From positions 1-64,000 of the forward strand of contig JABYQR010000171.1 of assembly GCA_022592445.1 (NCBI GenBank): DNA of 64,000 nucleotides, read 5' to 3'. Positions within the stretch are counted from its first letter, which is position 1; each line of letters opens with the position of its first letter. Below, one piece after another: positions 43,714-53,649 of this stretch. A program made the translations under genes and the position numbers. Below the pieces are notes generated by a model, which saw only the letters and a program-made list of their open reading frames with translations, searched no databases and was not told the origin of the DNA. Source of the DNA: Cytidiella melzeri. Taxonomy: Eukaryota > Basidiomycota > Agaricomycetes > Polyporales > Irpicaceae.

Positions 43714-44412
43714 TGTAACAGTTAAGGTTACACTCACCAGATAGTTGTTAAACTTGAAGGGGAGATAGTGAGATAGAGTGTAAGAGGTGTGGTGAGCGAA
43801 GTACTGGAGAGTACAAGGTAGTCCTTTATCAACAGAGTGGATAAGACTGAGGGGATATGCCCTCAGGAGTGCCTCTATATATACATGAAGGGGAGGACCC
43901 CAGGTACTACCCTAAGACCCCTAATACCTACATGAGTAAGCGAAGTAATCTACCTTACTAAGCATGCCCTATGCCCTAGTGGTGCCACTTCAATAATCAA
44001 CCAATAGCATTTGTCCCCATGACCTGACCCCATGACCCAGCTCCAAGGCTAGACTTGTTCTAGCTTGTTCTAAGACAAGGCTAGACTTTTCCAGAAGGTT
44101 CTATGAACTATGACATCATCTAATGGAATGTTCTAAACTATGACATCATAGTTCCAGCAAGTTCCACAAGGTTCCAGAGAGTTCTATCATGTGATACACA
44201 AATAAGGAAAGGAGCGCATCAGCGCATCAATTGATAGGCACTGAGAATAAGCGCCGGAATAGGCGCCTGATAAGCGCCAGATAAGCGCTGGATAAGCGCC
44301 TAAATAGACGCCGGATAAGCGCTGGATAAGCGCTTGACAAGCGCTTAAATATTCCCAATAATACCGTTGCCTGGTAAGGCAAGTCTTGTAGAAACATTGA
44401 AAATCTGTGACA
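43714..44412 (-). repeat. Chromovirus 2, 3' LTR (699 bp)
   Basis: In element sense it runs TGTCACAG...CTGTTACA. It lacks the 26-bp duplication of chromovirus 1 and has several substitutions relative to it. The TATA box (minus) is at about 43876-43884. The polypurine tract abuts at 44413-44425. Confidence 0.95.
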
Positions 44413-44425
44413 TTACCCCCCCTTC
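44413..44425 (-). other. Polypurine tract, chromovirus 2
   Basis: The plus strand reads TTACCCCCCCTTC, so the element strand has a G-rich purine tract directly before the 3' LTR. Confidence 0.85.
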
Positions 44426-44648
44426 TTGCTTTGAACTCCGTGCAAAGAGTTTTGAACGAACACCTTGGTCATTGAGTCCACTTTTTCACCATTGTCAAGA
44501 GGGTGCCTAAGCAGTTCCGAGTGACTCTAGCGGCTTCTACCGACGCCCCTGACGGGGTTCACACCTCATTGGCTGATGGTAGTCTAGTCCGTACCCTCCT
44601 CAGTTGCGTCATTGGATCGTGGATGATCCTTGGTGTGTTGTTCGTGAC

Positions 44649-47600
44649 TTATACACAGTAAATCGTAGCTGAGCGAATAGCTCGGGGATGATCGTCGTAG
44701 AATTTCTTGATCGCTTCTTGAGCGTGCGTGATGTTTTCTACAGGTTCCCACGTGTCGTTGTTCGGTCCGTAGCCTTTCCAGCGTATGTAATACTGAAGCT
44801 TTTTGGCACGACCTGTACGTCTTGACTTGAGAATCTTCTCGACTTCGTATTCTTCTTCTCCGTCGATGATATCTGGCGGAGGCATCTCCAGCTTTTGGCC
44901 TTCGAATTCAGGTTCGTTGTACGGTACCAACTTGCTTGCATGGAATACAGGGTGTATCCTTGGTGAACGTTTGGGCCATTCCAGTCTGAATGTGACCGGA
45001 GAGAGCTTTTCAGCAATCTTGAATGGGCCATAGTACTTGGCTGACAACTTATGTCCAGATTTTTGGTAGTCTCTCAGATCTAGCATGACCTGATCGCCTT
45101 CGTTGAAGGGAACCTTCTGAACGTGCTTGTCATAGTACCATTTCATGCGTTCAGCCGCAAGTTGTAACGCCGCCTTAGCATGCTCTTGAGCTTGCAAGCG
45201 GTTCCACATGATGTCATTCATGTCAGACCTTTTCAGGTCCTTAGTGAGCGTTGGACCAGCTCTAGGGTGTCTGCCGTATTCGAGGTAGAAAGGCGAGTGC
45301 TTAGTTCCCTCGTGCGCTGCATTGTTGTATGCGAACTCAGCCGAACTGAGCAGTCTAGCCCAGTCGTCATGTAGTTGATCAACGTAACAACGCAGGTACT
45401 GTTCGAGCGTTTGATTAACTCGTTCAGTTTGACCATCAGTCTGCAGATGATATGCAGTAGTCATCGTAGATTCTATCCCTAGCATTTTACACCATTCCTG
45501 GAATAAATCTGCTGCGAATTGTGGACCTCGGTCGGAAATGATTTGCAAAGGTAACCCATGAAGGGTCCAGACTCTCTCATAGAGTAGAGCTGCAAGATCC
45601 TTTGCCGAGAACTCGTTTACAATAGGGAAGAAGTGCGCCCTTTTAGTGAGGCGGTCTACGACTACGCAGATAGCATTGAAGCCATCAGACTCCGGTAACT
45701 GAGTAATCAAGTCGACAGTCATGATATCCCATGGTTCGGCCGGAACCGGATTAGGGATGAGTGGTCCGTAAGGCTGTTGCGGACGAGTCTTCATCCGCTG
45801 ACATGTGTTACAGCCTGTCACGTATTTCTTGACATCGGTGGTTAAACCTGGCCACCAGTAGTTTCTCGAGATCAGTTCGTACGTTTTCCATCTGCCAGGA
45901 TGTCCGGCAGAAGGTAGATCGTGATGCATCTGGATGATTTGGCGTCTCAGATCTAATTTCTGATCTTTGGGGATGTAGACTTTTCCACGGTATAGGAGTA
46001 ATCCGTTCTCAAAATTCCATTCCTCTAGTGATTTCTTGAACTCCCTAGGACCAGAGTTAAGTAACTGCTGATAGTCCTTGGTAACTTCGTCGTTCATGAG
46101 TGCTTCCTTGACCCGTCTTAGGATTTCATCATCGTTGATAGGCGAGTCATGAGAGTTTTCGATAGCAGAGATGGCAAAAAACTCGGGTTTAAGGAGAATT
46201 TTGTCCTCGTTATCGGAATTTACCCCCTCTTCATGATCTGGCCTCCTGGACAGAGGATCTGCGGTAAGCATGGTCTTCCCGGGTTTGTGCCGGAGCACGA
46301 AATTAAATCGCGTGAGGTATAACGCCCATCGCGCTTGTCTCCGAGTCAGCTTCTGGGCATTCCTGAAATATGTCAGGTTTTGGTGATCCGACCATATTTC
46401 TACGGTAATCGGATGTCCCTCCAGATGTTGACGATACTCTTCCAGGGCGCGGATAATAGCCAACAACTCTTTATCGTAAATCTCATAATTACGTTCATGG
46501 ACGTTGAGTGATTTAGAGTAGAAGGCTACTGGATGCCACAGCTTGTCAGCTGGGTCCAGTTGTGATAATACCGCTCCTGTAGCAAAGTCGCTAGCGTCTG
46601 TTTCCAGACGGAAAGGGTTTTCGTCATCTGGTATCCTCAGAATGGGTGCTGACGTAAAAGCCTGTTTCAGACTTTGGAAGGCCTGTTCCTGAGCATCTTT
46701 CCAGATCCAGGGTTGGTCCTTCTTTGTAAGAATAGTGAGCGGTTTTGCGTGTTTAGCAAAGTCCTTGATGAAACGCCGATAGAAATTGGCAAAGCCTAAG
46801 AAGGCTTGGACTTGCTTAACCTTTTCAGGTTGCGGCCACTCAGTAACTCCAGTGAGTTTGGCTGGATCCATCTCGATGTGTCCGTGAGAAATGATCATGC
46901 CTAGGTACTCAATGCGATCTTTTTCAAAAAAGCATTTTTCCGGTTTGGCAAATAGATCGTTCTCGCGTAGACGCTTGAGCACTTCCTGTGTGATACGACA
47001 GTTTTCCTTCTTGTCTTCAGTGAAGATGAGGATGTCGTCGAGATACACCATGACATGTCCTTCTAAGATCAAATCACTCAGAATTTCATTCATCATGGCT
47101 TGGAACGTTGCAGGTGCGTTGCTAAAGCCGAAGTACATCACCTTGGCTTCGAAAAGGCCACGGTGTGTGATGAACGCCGTCTTCCATTCGTCACCCTTTC
47201 GGATGCGAACGTTATTGTATCCCCATCTAAGATCAATCTTTGAGAAGACCTTAGCCTTGCTTAACGAATTGATTAAATCGTTGATGCGAGGTATGGGGTA
47301 CCGGTTTTTCACCGTGATGTCGTTCAGTTTTCGGTAGTCTTGCACAAGACGCAACGAGCCATCTTTCTTCTTGACGAAGAACACAGGTGCTGCAATCGGA
47401 CTTTTCGATTTGCGGATGTAACCTTTTCGGAGTTCCTCTTCGATCCATTGATCTAGAGAATTCTTTTCCATTGGAGACAGCGGGTATAGTTTAGCCGCTT
47501 TGGGAAGGGAGGCACCTTCCTCAAATTTGATCGCGTGATCGTACGGTTTGCGTAACGGCATGCGTTCTGATTTTTTCTTTGAAAAGACGTCACCAAATTC

Positions 47601-48334
47601 CCAAAGATATTTCGGTACTAATGGTTTCCAATTGACGGACTCCTGTTCGTCAAAGCCGTCTTCAAATCCCTCATCTTCCTTTCCAGAAAGTTCAGCGATT
47701 ATTTCTGCTATTTCTTGGTCTTCTGGATTGTCTAAGTCAATCCAGTGGATGTGAGGGTTGTCAGGGTGACATTTCCTATTCCGTCCAGGTTGTCTGACAC
47801 CGAACGTCCCTTAGGTAACTCAAGTTCATCGATCTCTTCTTGAGTTACAGTGATGTTTTTACGAGCTCTTGGGGCACAGAGTTCAGGACATCTGGTGAAT
47901 CTCCACTCGCCATTTGCCCAATCTATCTCCGGATTGTGGCGGCGTAAGAAGGTCATCCCGATAATCATTTGTTTACTACCGAGATCAGTAACGAGCATGT
48001 GTTGTCTTGCTCTGTGCGAACCTATTTCTAGGTATGCACGTACTGAATGAGTAATTTGACCATCTTTATTGGGAGTACCGTCGACGTTGATGACGTTAAA
48101 CGGTGATGCCAGTTGATTTGTTACCAGATTGTTACTTTCAACCACTGACTTACTGATGAACGTGGTTGTGGCTCCTGAATCTACCAGAGCTTCGACCTGC
48201 ACTTTCTTTCCATATACCCAAATTGTAACCGGTAGAAAAAATGAATTCTTTGAACGCGCTACATTTTTGACAGTATCTACGGTACAAAGATCGAGGGTAT
48301 CAGGGCCTAAGCGTTCATGTTCGCAGGGAGTCAC
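44649..48334 (-). pseudogene. Chromovirus 2 pol, one frameshift between protease and RT
   Basis: The protease frame runs 48334-47732 with DSGATTTFIS. The RT/RNase H/integrase/chromodomain frame runs from about 47764 to the stop at 44649, with 970 codons from the ATG at 47561. The join near 47762-47770 has one base fewer than chromovirus 1 (the sequence after GLDGIGNV), which shifts the frame. RT has YLDDILIF, RNase H has DASDFATGAVL, the integrase zinc finger is intact (HH...CNTCQRMK), the DDE core is intact, and the chromodomain has YIRWKGYGPNNDTWEPVEN. It is thus complete exactly where chromovirus 1 is broken. Expression would need -1 frameshifting from gag. Confidence 0.9.
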
Positions 48335-49821
48335 ATGACGCTTCGGAAAAAATCCTTGCCCTTGGTCGGCTTTTTCCCTTTTCCCTTGTCAGGGGACGGG
48401 TGAGGAGTTGAAGGTTCATCATCTTCGGTTGGAACCTCCTCAATATGAGCCGCCAATTCAAGGCGCGCGGTATTTACGTTTTTTGTTTTAGACGACGAAG
48501 CCTTAGGGGCTTCGGCCTCGCTGTCCGTCCCAGAGTCCTCGGCATCTGCTGCCCGAATCTTCTTCGGCGCCGAAGACTTTCCATCCTTCTTCACCTCCTT
48601 CTTCTTTTCATCGGGCTTCTTCTTCAGGCCGTTGAGGTTGCACTCATCCGTATTGTGTCCTTTCGACTTATGGATGTGGCAGAACTTTTCCGACTTTTCA
48701 GTCGCGTTCACCTCCTTGCCTTTGCCCTTGTTCCGCTTCTCGTTCTTCTTCTTCTTTTTATCCGCAGCGTCCACTTCCATAGGAGTGGACGTATCCTTTT
48801 CCTTTGCGAAGATCTGGCCTTGTGCTTTTTCTGGATATACCTTCTTGTGGATGTCCAGCAAGAGGTCGAGGAACTGAGGCCAAGTTGTCGGAATTTGATT
48901 TTCATCTTTTCCGATCATGACGAGCCTCATGTCCTTCTCGATGACGTGCTTGAGCTTGTGAATCAACAAGTCGTCCTCGTATCCAGAAAGCCTGCCAAGT
49001 GTTCGGAAACGTTCCGCGTACTTGACGAAGTTCTTGTGTGCCAGATCCGTGTTATTGAACAAGGCGTTAAGCTCCTTTCGAGCGCCCTCCTTGTCATCCC
49101 GTTGACCGTATTGTACCTTGAGCTCGTTCTCGAACTCTTCCCACGTTCCGATTGTCTGACCCTTCGTCAGCTTCTTGATCCACGGCTCCATGTATTGAGC
49201 CGCCGCGCCTGAGAGCCGGTTCATCGCGACGGCAATACGTTGCCTGTCAGTAGCAACGTTCTCGTGGACAAGCCACAGAGAGATTTTGTTCAACCACTCG
49301 TTGAACTTGACCTTGCCGTCAGTGCCGTTGAACTCCGGGGGTTCGCCAATCTTGGGCTGGCGCGAGGATCCTCCTTGTCCTTGAGACAAGGGAAGCTGGT
49401 TGATCTGGTTGACCACATTTGTGATCGTCGTTTTGACCATATCCAGGTCAGTGTCCATCCGCTGGACTTGGGTGTCAGCAGCGGACTGCGAATATAGGTC
49501 TTGAGCGACCTTATCGACGTATTCCTGGAGGTTATCCTCCAGGAGAGACAGCTGGTTGTTCCAGATAAGAACCATTTGATTCATCATGTTGTGGACGATG
49601 GCAGCAGTTGCTCCTCCTTCAACCGTACGAGTAAAGGCCCTTTGGGCCGTGTTCAGGTTGTGGAAAATATGCTGCTCAAAGTTTTCCACCGAAGGGTTGT
49701 AAACAATTGGCGTGATCTTGCCAAAAGTTACAGAGTGGGTGAGGTGAGAGGCAGCAGCGGGGGCAGCGTTGGATCCGGCGTTAGATTGAGTGGCCATTGC
49801 TTCTAATTTCTTAGTTAGCAA
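48331..49821 (-). CDS. Chromovirus 2 gag
   Basis: A 496-residue gag starts MLTKKLEAMATQSNAGSNAA. A retrotransposon-gag core region spans about 170-330 (EPPEFNGTDGKVKFNEWLNK; LSGAAAQYMEPWI; FVKYAERFRTLGRLSGYEDD). A Lys-rich nuclear-type stretch (about 380-400) and a zinc-knuckle-like FCHIHKSKGHNTDEC follow, with a charged C-terminus ending FFRSVM. It forms the particle and binds element RNA. An internal methionine nine codons in (MATQSNAG) is an alternative start. It is intact. Confidence 0.9.
   Translation of the reverse strand: MLTKKLEAMATQSNAGSNAAPAAASHLTHSVTFGKITPIVYNPSVENFEQHIFHNLNTAQRAFTRTVEGGATAAIVHNMMNQMVLIWNNQLSLLEDNLQEYVDKVAQDLYSQSAADTQVQRMDTDLDMVKTTITNVVNQINQLPLSQGQGGSSRQPKIGEPPEFNGTDGKVKFNEWLNKISLWLVHENVATDRQRIAVAMNRLSGAAAQYMEPWIKKLTKGQTIGTWEEFENELKVQYGQRDDKEGARKELNALFNNTDLAHKNFVKYAERFRTLGRLSGYEDDLLIHKLKHVIEKDMRLVMIGKDENQIPTTWPQFLDLLLDIHKKVYPEKAQGQIFAKEKDTSTPMEVDAADKKKKKNEKRNKGKGKEVNATEKSEKFCHIHKSKGHNTDECNLNGLKKKPDEKKKEVKKDGKSSAPKKIRAADAEDSGTDSEAEAPKASSSKTKNVNTARLELAAHIEEVPTEDDEPSTPHPSPDKGKGKKPTKGKDFFRSVM
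48346..48352 (-). other. -1 ribosomal frameshift heptamer, chromovirus 2
   Basis: On the minus strand this is TTTTTTC in the gag frame as T TTT TTC, just before the gag stop, with the pol frame at -1. It is identical to chromovirus 1 in sequence and position. Confidence 0.65.
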
Positions 49822-49967
49822 AGGATAAGCGAAATACTATTTCTAGTATAAGAAGAAGAGAAACACCACTTTTCACACATTGAACTCTTGTCAGAGTTGT
49901 TTTCACACATTAAATCCTTTTCAGGAAGTTGTCACCAAGTAAAATGAGGCTTGTCAGCCCATACATT
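49822..49967 (-). other. Spacer between ORF0 and gag
   Basis: A 146-nt non-coding gap holds two copies of TTTTCACACATT (plus strand about 49869-49880 and 49900-49911). This could relate to how the downstream gag ORF is translated, but no mechanism can be shown. Confidence 0.5.
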
Positions 49968-50747
49968 TTATTCCATTTCCGCATATACAAAGGCGTTCAT
50001 ATCAAACAGTCCTTCTAGTAGCTCTAAGATGTAACCCCATCTCCGATGTATATCCACAAAACTAATCCTTCCTAAACTCTTCAAGTCCTTTTTCAACATC
50101 CTCCATTCCCTATTCGTCATCTTGTCCGTGTGATTCTCCTTGAACCACTGTTCAACCATGAATACACGGCCGATCAGCAGCTGGGCTTTCTCCCTACGAG
50201 TGTTGAGCTGGTGGTTAGATGATTGCCCACCACTCGAGAAGGAGGCGTCCAGCTTCTTGAGCACAGGTTCAAGCCTTTGACAGGCAGCTGTGATCATCGG
50301 TTCGAACTCCTGTTGACGAAGCATAAGCTTCGTCTTTCGGAAGTGGAGAGAGGCGGGGAGCGGATTGGGAGTGGGAATGTAAGCGCGTTGGTTGCGCTCT
50401 TCGATACGCTGGAGAAGGGTAAGCTTTTCAGCCTGTTCCTTCTCCTGCTTCTCGATCCGGTCGAGAAGACTTAGTTGAGACATGAGGTGGGAGACCTTTC
50501 TCATGCGGTCTTGGTCCTCCTCATGTTCAATGGTGGTGCGAGCCTGCTCTTCGAGGTCAATCCTCTTGATGAGAGGCTTGTTATCGGGGTATTTGAGCCG
50601 GCGAGGCTTGCCAGCGTCTTTGAACTTGTCGAGTGTCTCCTTGGAGACTGTGAGGCTTTCTTGAAGTCCAGTGACTTCATTGCGGACGGGAATGGAGTAG
50701 GGGGCCTTGCGGCCAGACCTAGCGGCGATGAAACGGGAAATCGGCAT
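49968..50747 (-). CDS. Extra upstream ORF (ORF0) of chromovirus 2, unknown
   Basis: A 259-residue intact ORF lies between the leader and gag. The N-terminus is basic (SRFIAARSGRKAPYSIPVRN). The middle (about 70-120) is a charged coiled coil (LLDRIEKQEKEQAEKLTLLQ), and the C-terminal half is helical (FMVEQWFKENHTDKMTNREW). I find no known domain. Its first 55 codons survive in chromovirus 1, where synonymous and conservative changes dominate (for example MPISRF against MPLSRF). It may be a host-derived or element-specific accessory protein, or an N-terminal gag extension separated by a short gap. Confidence 0.8.
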   Translation of the reverse strand: MPISRFIAARSGRKAPYSIPVRNEVTGLQESLTVSKETLDKFKDAGKPRRLKYPDNKPLIKRIDLEEQARTTIEHEEDQDRMRKVSHLMSQLSLLDRIEKQEKEQAEKLTLLQRIEERNQRAYIPTPNPLPASLHFRKTKLMLRQQEFEPMITAACQRLEPVLKKLDASFSSGGQSSNHQLNTRREKAQLLIGRVFMVEQWFKENHTDKMTNREWRMLKKDLKSLGRISFVDIHRRWGYILELLEGLFDMNAFVYAEME

Positions 50748-51325
50748 GGTGACTGTGTGACAGTGTGTGATGAGCTTGACAGCTCAGTGGTGTGCGGAAC
50801 AAATCTCCATAAAGGAGAGGTCCTGTGTGTGCGTGGGGTAGTGCCGGCGTCGGCCTGGACTCTCTCTCCAGGTCCGGTGGTGTATAGGATCTCCGTCACG
50901 GTTCCACCCGTGCGGCAAATGGTTGGCGGATCAGTATTACACTGACCCTAAGTCCGGCCAGAACAAGTTACCCGTCTTCGTGCCTAGGCACTCATGGGCT
51001 TCAAGTCCTGTTGTCTAGCTCTTATAACGAGCTGTCTGACACCAGACTCCACTATCGCCTGTGGGGAGGCACACTTTCATCATGTTGGCATAATGCCAAC
51101 CCCTGCTCTGATCAGCTCTAGGAGCGTCGGGCGAGAGGGTGATTCAAGTTGTGCACATCAAGGCAAAGCCTAGACATGACTACCACTTAAAGCCTATGGT
51201 CCGGCTACCTCTATGTCTAGAGGGTTTGTAAAGGGGCCCACGCACAGGCACAAGACCTAGAAGAAAGGGAAAGAAACCTCCAGCACGTCCAGAGACGTGA
51301 GGGAGTAGGGGCAGTCTTATCCAAA
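50748..51325 (-). other. Chromovirus 2 leader with primer binding site
   Basis: This is non-coding leader between the 5' LTR and ORF0. Next to the LTR the element strand reads TTTGGATAAGACTG, the likely primer binding site (TGGATAAGACTG). Chromovirus 1 has a near-identical leader at 34343-34922. Confidence 0.7.
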
Positions 51326-52024
51326 TGTAACAGTTAAGGTTACACTCACCAGATAGTTGTTAAACTTGAAGGGGAGATAGTGAGATAGAGTGTAAGAGGT
51401 GTGGTGAGCGAAGTACTGGAGAGTACAAGGTAGTCCTTTATCAACAGAGTGGATAAGACTGAGGGGATATGCCCTCAGGAGTGCCTCTATATATACATGA
51501 AGGGGAGGACCCCAGGTACTACCCTAAGACCCCTAATACCTACATGAGTAAGCGAAGTAATCTACCTTACTAAGCATGCCCTATGCCCTAGTGGTGCCAC
51601 TTCAATAATCAACCAATAGCATTTGTCCCCATGACCTGACCCCATGACCCAGCTCCAAGGCTAGACTTGTTCTAGCTTGTTCTAAGACAAGGCTAGACTT
51701 TTCCAGAAGGTTCTATGAACTATGACATCATCTAATGGAATGTTCTAAACTATGACATCATAGTTCCAGCAAGTTCCACAAGGTTCCAGAGAGTTCTATC
51801 ATGTGATACACAAATAAGGAAAGGAGCGCATCAGCGCATCAATTGATAGGCACTGAGAATAAGCGCCGGAATAGGCGCCTGATAAGCGCCAGATAAGCGC
51901 TGGATAAGCGCCTAAATAGACGCCGGATAAGCGCTGGATAAGCGCTTGACAAGCGCTTAAATATTCCCAATAATACCGTTGCCTGGTAAGGCAAGTCTTG
52001 TAGAAACATTGAAAATCTGTGACA
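51326..52024 (-). repeat. Chromovirus 2, 5' LTR (699 bp)
   Basis: It has the same length as the LTR at 43714-44412 and no difference was seen by eye. The TATA box (minus) is at about 51488-51497. The GCGCTTATC-type repeat cluster lies at 51862-51960. Confidence 0.95.
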
Positions 52025-52593
52025 CCACGGTCCTGGAGGCAAAAGGCGTTTGTAGTGTCCTGGTGGGCGGTGGGATGAGGGCCTGAGCTTGAAACCAATC
52101 GGTGAGCTCTACACAGATGATCGTCCGCTGGCATGAGGTAGAAGGGTGGTATCATCGCCATCGTGCAATGTGGTGGTGGTTGTTCTTATCGTGGCGGTCG
52201 TCAATGTCGTTGTGGCGGTCATCGTTATCGTTGTGTGGCGGAACTTCAAGCGATAAGCGCAGCTGTGCACCGGCGCCTCATTTTTACCATGACGGCTAGC
52301 ATGCACAATAACGTTGACCTGGCCGTAAACTCCTCTCTATTGTTTGATTGCACATGTACATAGTAGGTCGCACTGCCGGTAGGCCAGGGCTTTTTTGGCT
52401 CATCTGGCCGGCTTCGTCATCAAGCCAGGCCAAAAAGCCAACCAAGCCGTTCATTACGGCCTGGCTTGGCCTGGCTTTAAATGGCCTGGCTTGGCTGGCT
52501 TTTTGGCCTCAGGCCGAGCCGTGCACATCACTAACAAGGGGGGTCAGAATGAGTCTTGGCTTCAACTAGTTAAGTTGCGCCGCTCGGGATTCT

Positions 52594-53041
52594 TGTGACT
52601 CAAATTTGGACTTAGCAGGATCAAAGGTTCGAGAGCAAGGCTCAATCAAAATGCGGACCTGCGGAGGTGTGGTGATTGGAACACCAGAGACAGCGAGGAA
52701 ATGTCGGACAACGACGAGTAAGACAACTTCAGCTAGTGAAGTTGAATGCAGACAAAGAGTGGATAAGAAGGGGAGTCTTATTCAATATTCGAATTGCTTA
52801 TTTACTACAGTTGGGTCTTGTATATATACTACAATGACTTCAAGTCCGACAGGAGTAGACGAAAGCAGAACTAAGGGAATTGTGCATTCTTGCGGAGAGA
52901 TAAGAGAACTGTACACAGCATGATGTAAAGGAAACAGATGATAAAGGTCATGATGACGTCGGTGCGGAAATGCGGAGTATGTGGTGCGGTGCTCGGGTGC
53001 GGAGGTCACGTGAAGTCGGGTGGTTGGGCCGGATTGTAACA
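52594..53041 (-). repeat. Solo LTR-like remnant
   Basis: In minus sense it starts TGTTACAATCCGGCC and ends GAGTCACA, with a TATA-like TATATATAC (about 52813). Directly upstream in the same sense is CACGAGGGGGATG, a polypurine-tract-like end. This looks like a 3' LTR with a stub of its element. It differs from the chromovirus LTRs. No target duplication was found. Confidence 0.45.
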
Positions 53042-53482
53042 CATCCCCCTCGTGTCATGACTGCCCATTGTACACTTTTGAGAAGACAAAAGGATAATTT
53101 TAACTACTCAGAGTGTTCCAAAATATTCTTGTGAATTTCAAATGCATGTACTTCATAAGAGAACTAAAATATCGTCTGAGTGTCAATAAGCGCCAGCGCT
53201 TACGATGATCTGGCGGTGTCGTCAGAAAAACGAGCGGGAGGGCAAGATTGTCACACAGTTTCAAACTCAGACGTTTAGGTCGCTTGCGACCTAAATCCTT
53301 ACGGGAAGTCACTCACTCAGTCAAGCAGTTGGAATTGGAAAAGTCTTCTTGGCCCTTGGGCTACATAGCCTCAATTGACTAAACCGCCCGATGTATCGCA
53401 AAAATATCAGCTTAATGATGGAAGCTTCTGGCTCTCCCGGCCACGCCCTGAACATGCCTCATACTGCGAGTGACGGCAACGT
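53042..53482. other. Spacer, possible LTR-element stub
   Basis: The first 20 bases look like a polypurine tract (minus sense). The rest has no recognisable gene and ends at the left terminus of the Plavaka-type transposon. Confidence 0.4.
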
Positions 53483-53649
53483 CATCAGGAAACACGGAAT
53501 TTCTCCGTAGTAAGTTGATTACTACGGAGCGCCAGTGGACCATACCCCTGATCGGTAGCGCTACGTAGCTGAGGGCCATGTCTCCGTAGCTCTCTGTAGG
53601 ACGACGTAGCCGTGTAGCTACCAAAACATGTGAAGAGTTTTTATTACTA

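Larger units (their letters stand above)
43714..52024 (-). mobile_element. Ty3/gypsy chromovirus 2, near full length
   Basis: It is 8311 bp, with two 699-bp LTRs that look identical and the target duplication CCACG at 43709-43713 and 52025-52029. Minus-strand order is 5' LTR, primer site, leader, ORF0, gag, protease, RT, RNase H, integrase, chromodomain, polypurine tract, 3' LTR. The only coding break seen is one lost base between protease and RT. It lies about 110 bp upstream of the hAT transposase ATG, in the same orientation, so its 3' LTR could influence that gene. Confidence 0.95.
33147..52533 (-). mobile_element. hAT DNA transposon containing two nested chromoviruses
   Basis: The ends are inverted repeats. 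The left begins TAGTGATGTGCTTGGCCCGG and the right, read on the minus strand, begins TAGTGATGTGCACGGCTCGG. They are flanked by identical 8-bp sequences ACAAGGGG at 33139-33146 and 52534-52541, the hallmark of hAT insertion. Without the two inserted LTR elements and their 5-bp duplications it is about 4.4 kb, a normal hAT size. Both subterminal regions (33160-33290 and 52380-52530) are packed with GGCCTGGC/AAGCCAGGCC words, as expected for hAT transposase-binding sites. One intron-containing transposase gene is on the minus strand. Confidence 0.93.

Noticed and set aside
48445..49212. 255-codon open frame on the plus strand across gag of chromovirus 2
   Set aside because: It is antisense to an intact gag with clear domain structure and its translation is low-complexity Leu/Val/Arg; a shadow frame.
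53100..53312. Possible end of a retroelement reverse transcriptase/RNase H next to the solo LTR
   Set aside because: The translation shows no family motif that I can identify, so only the LTR and purine tract are reported.
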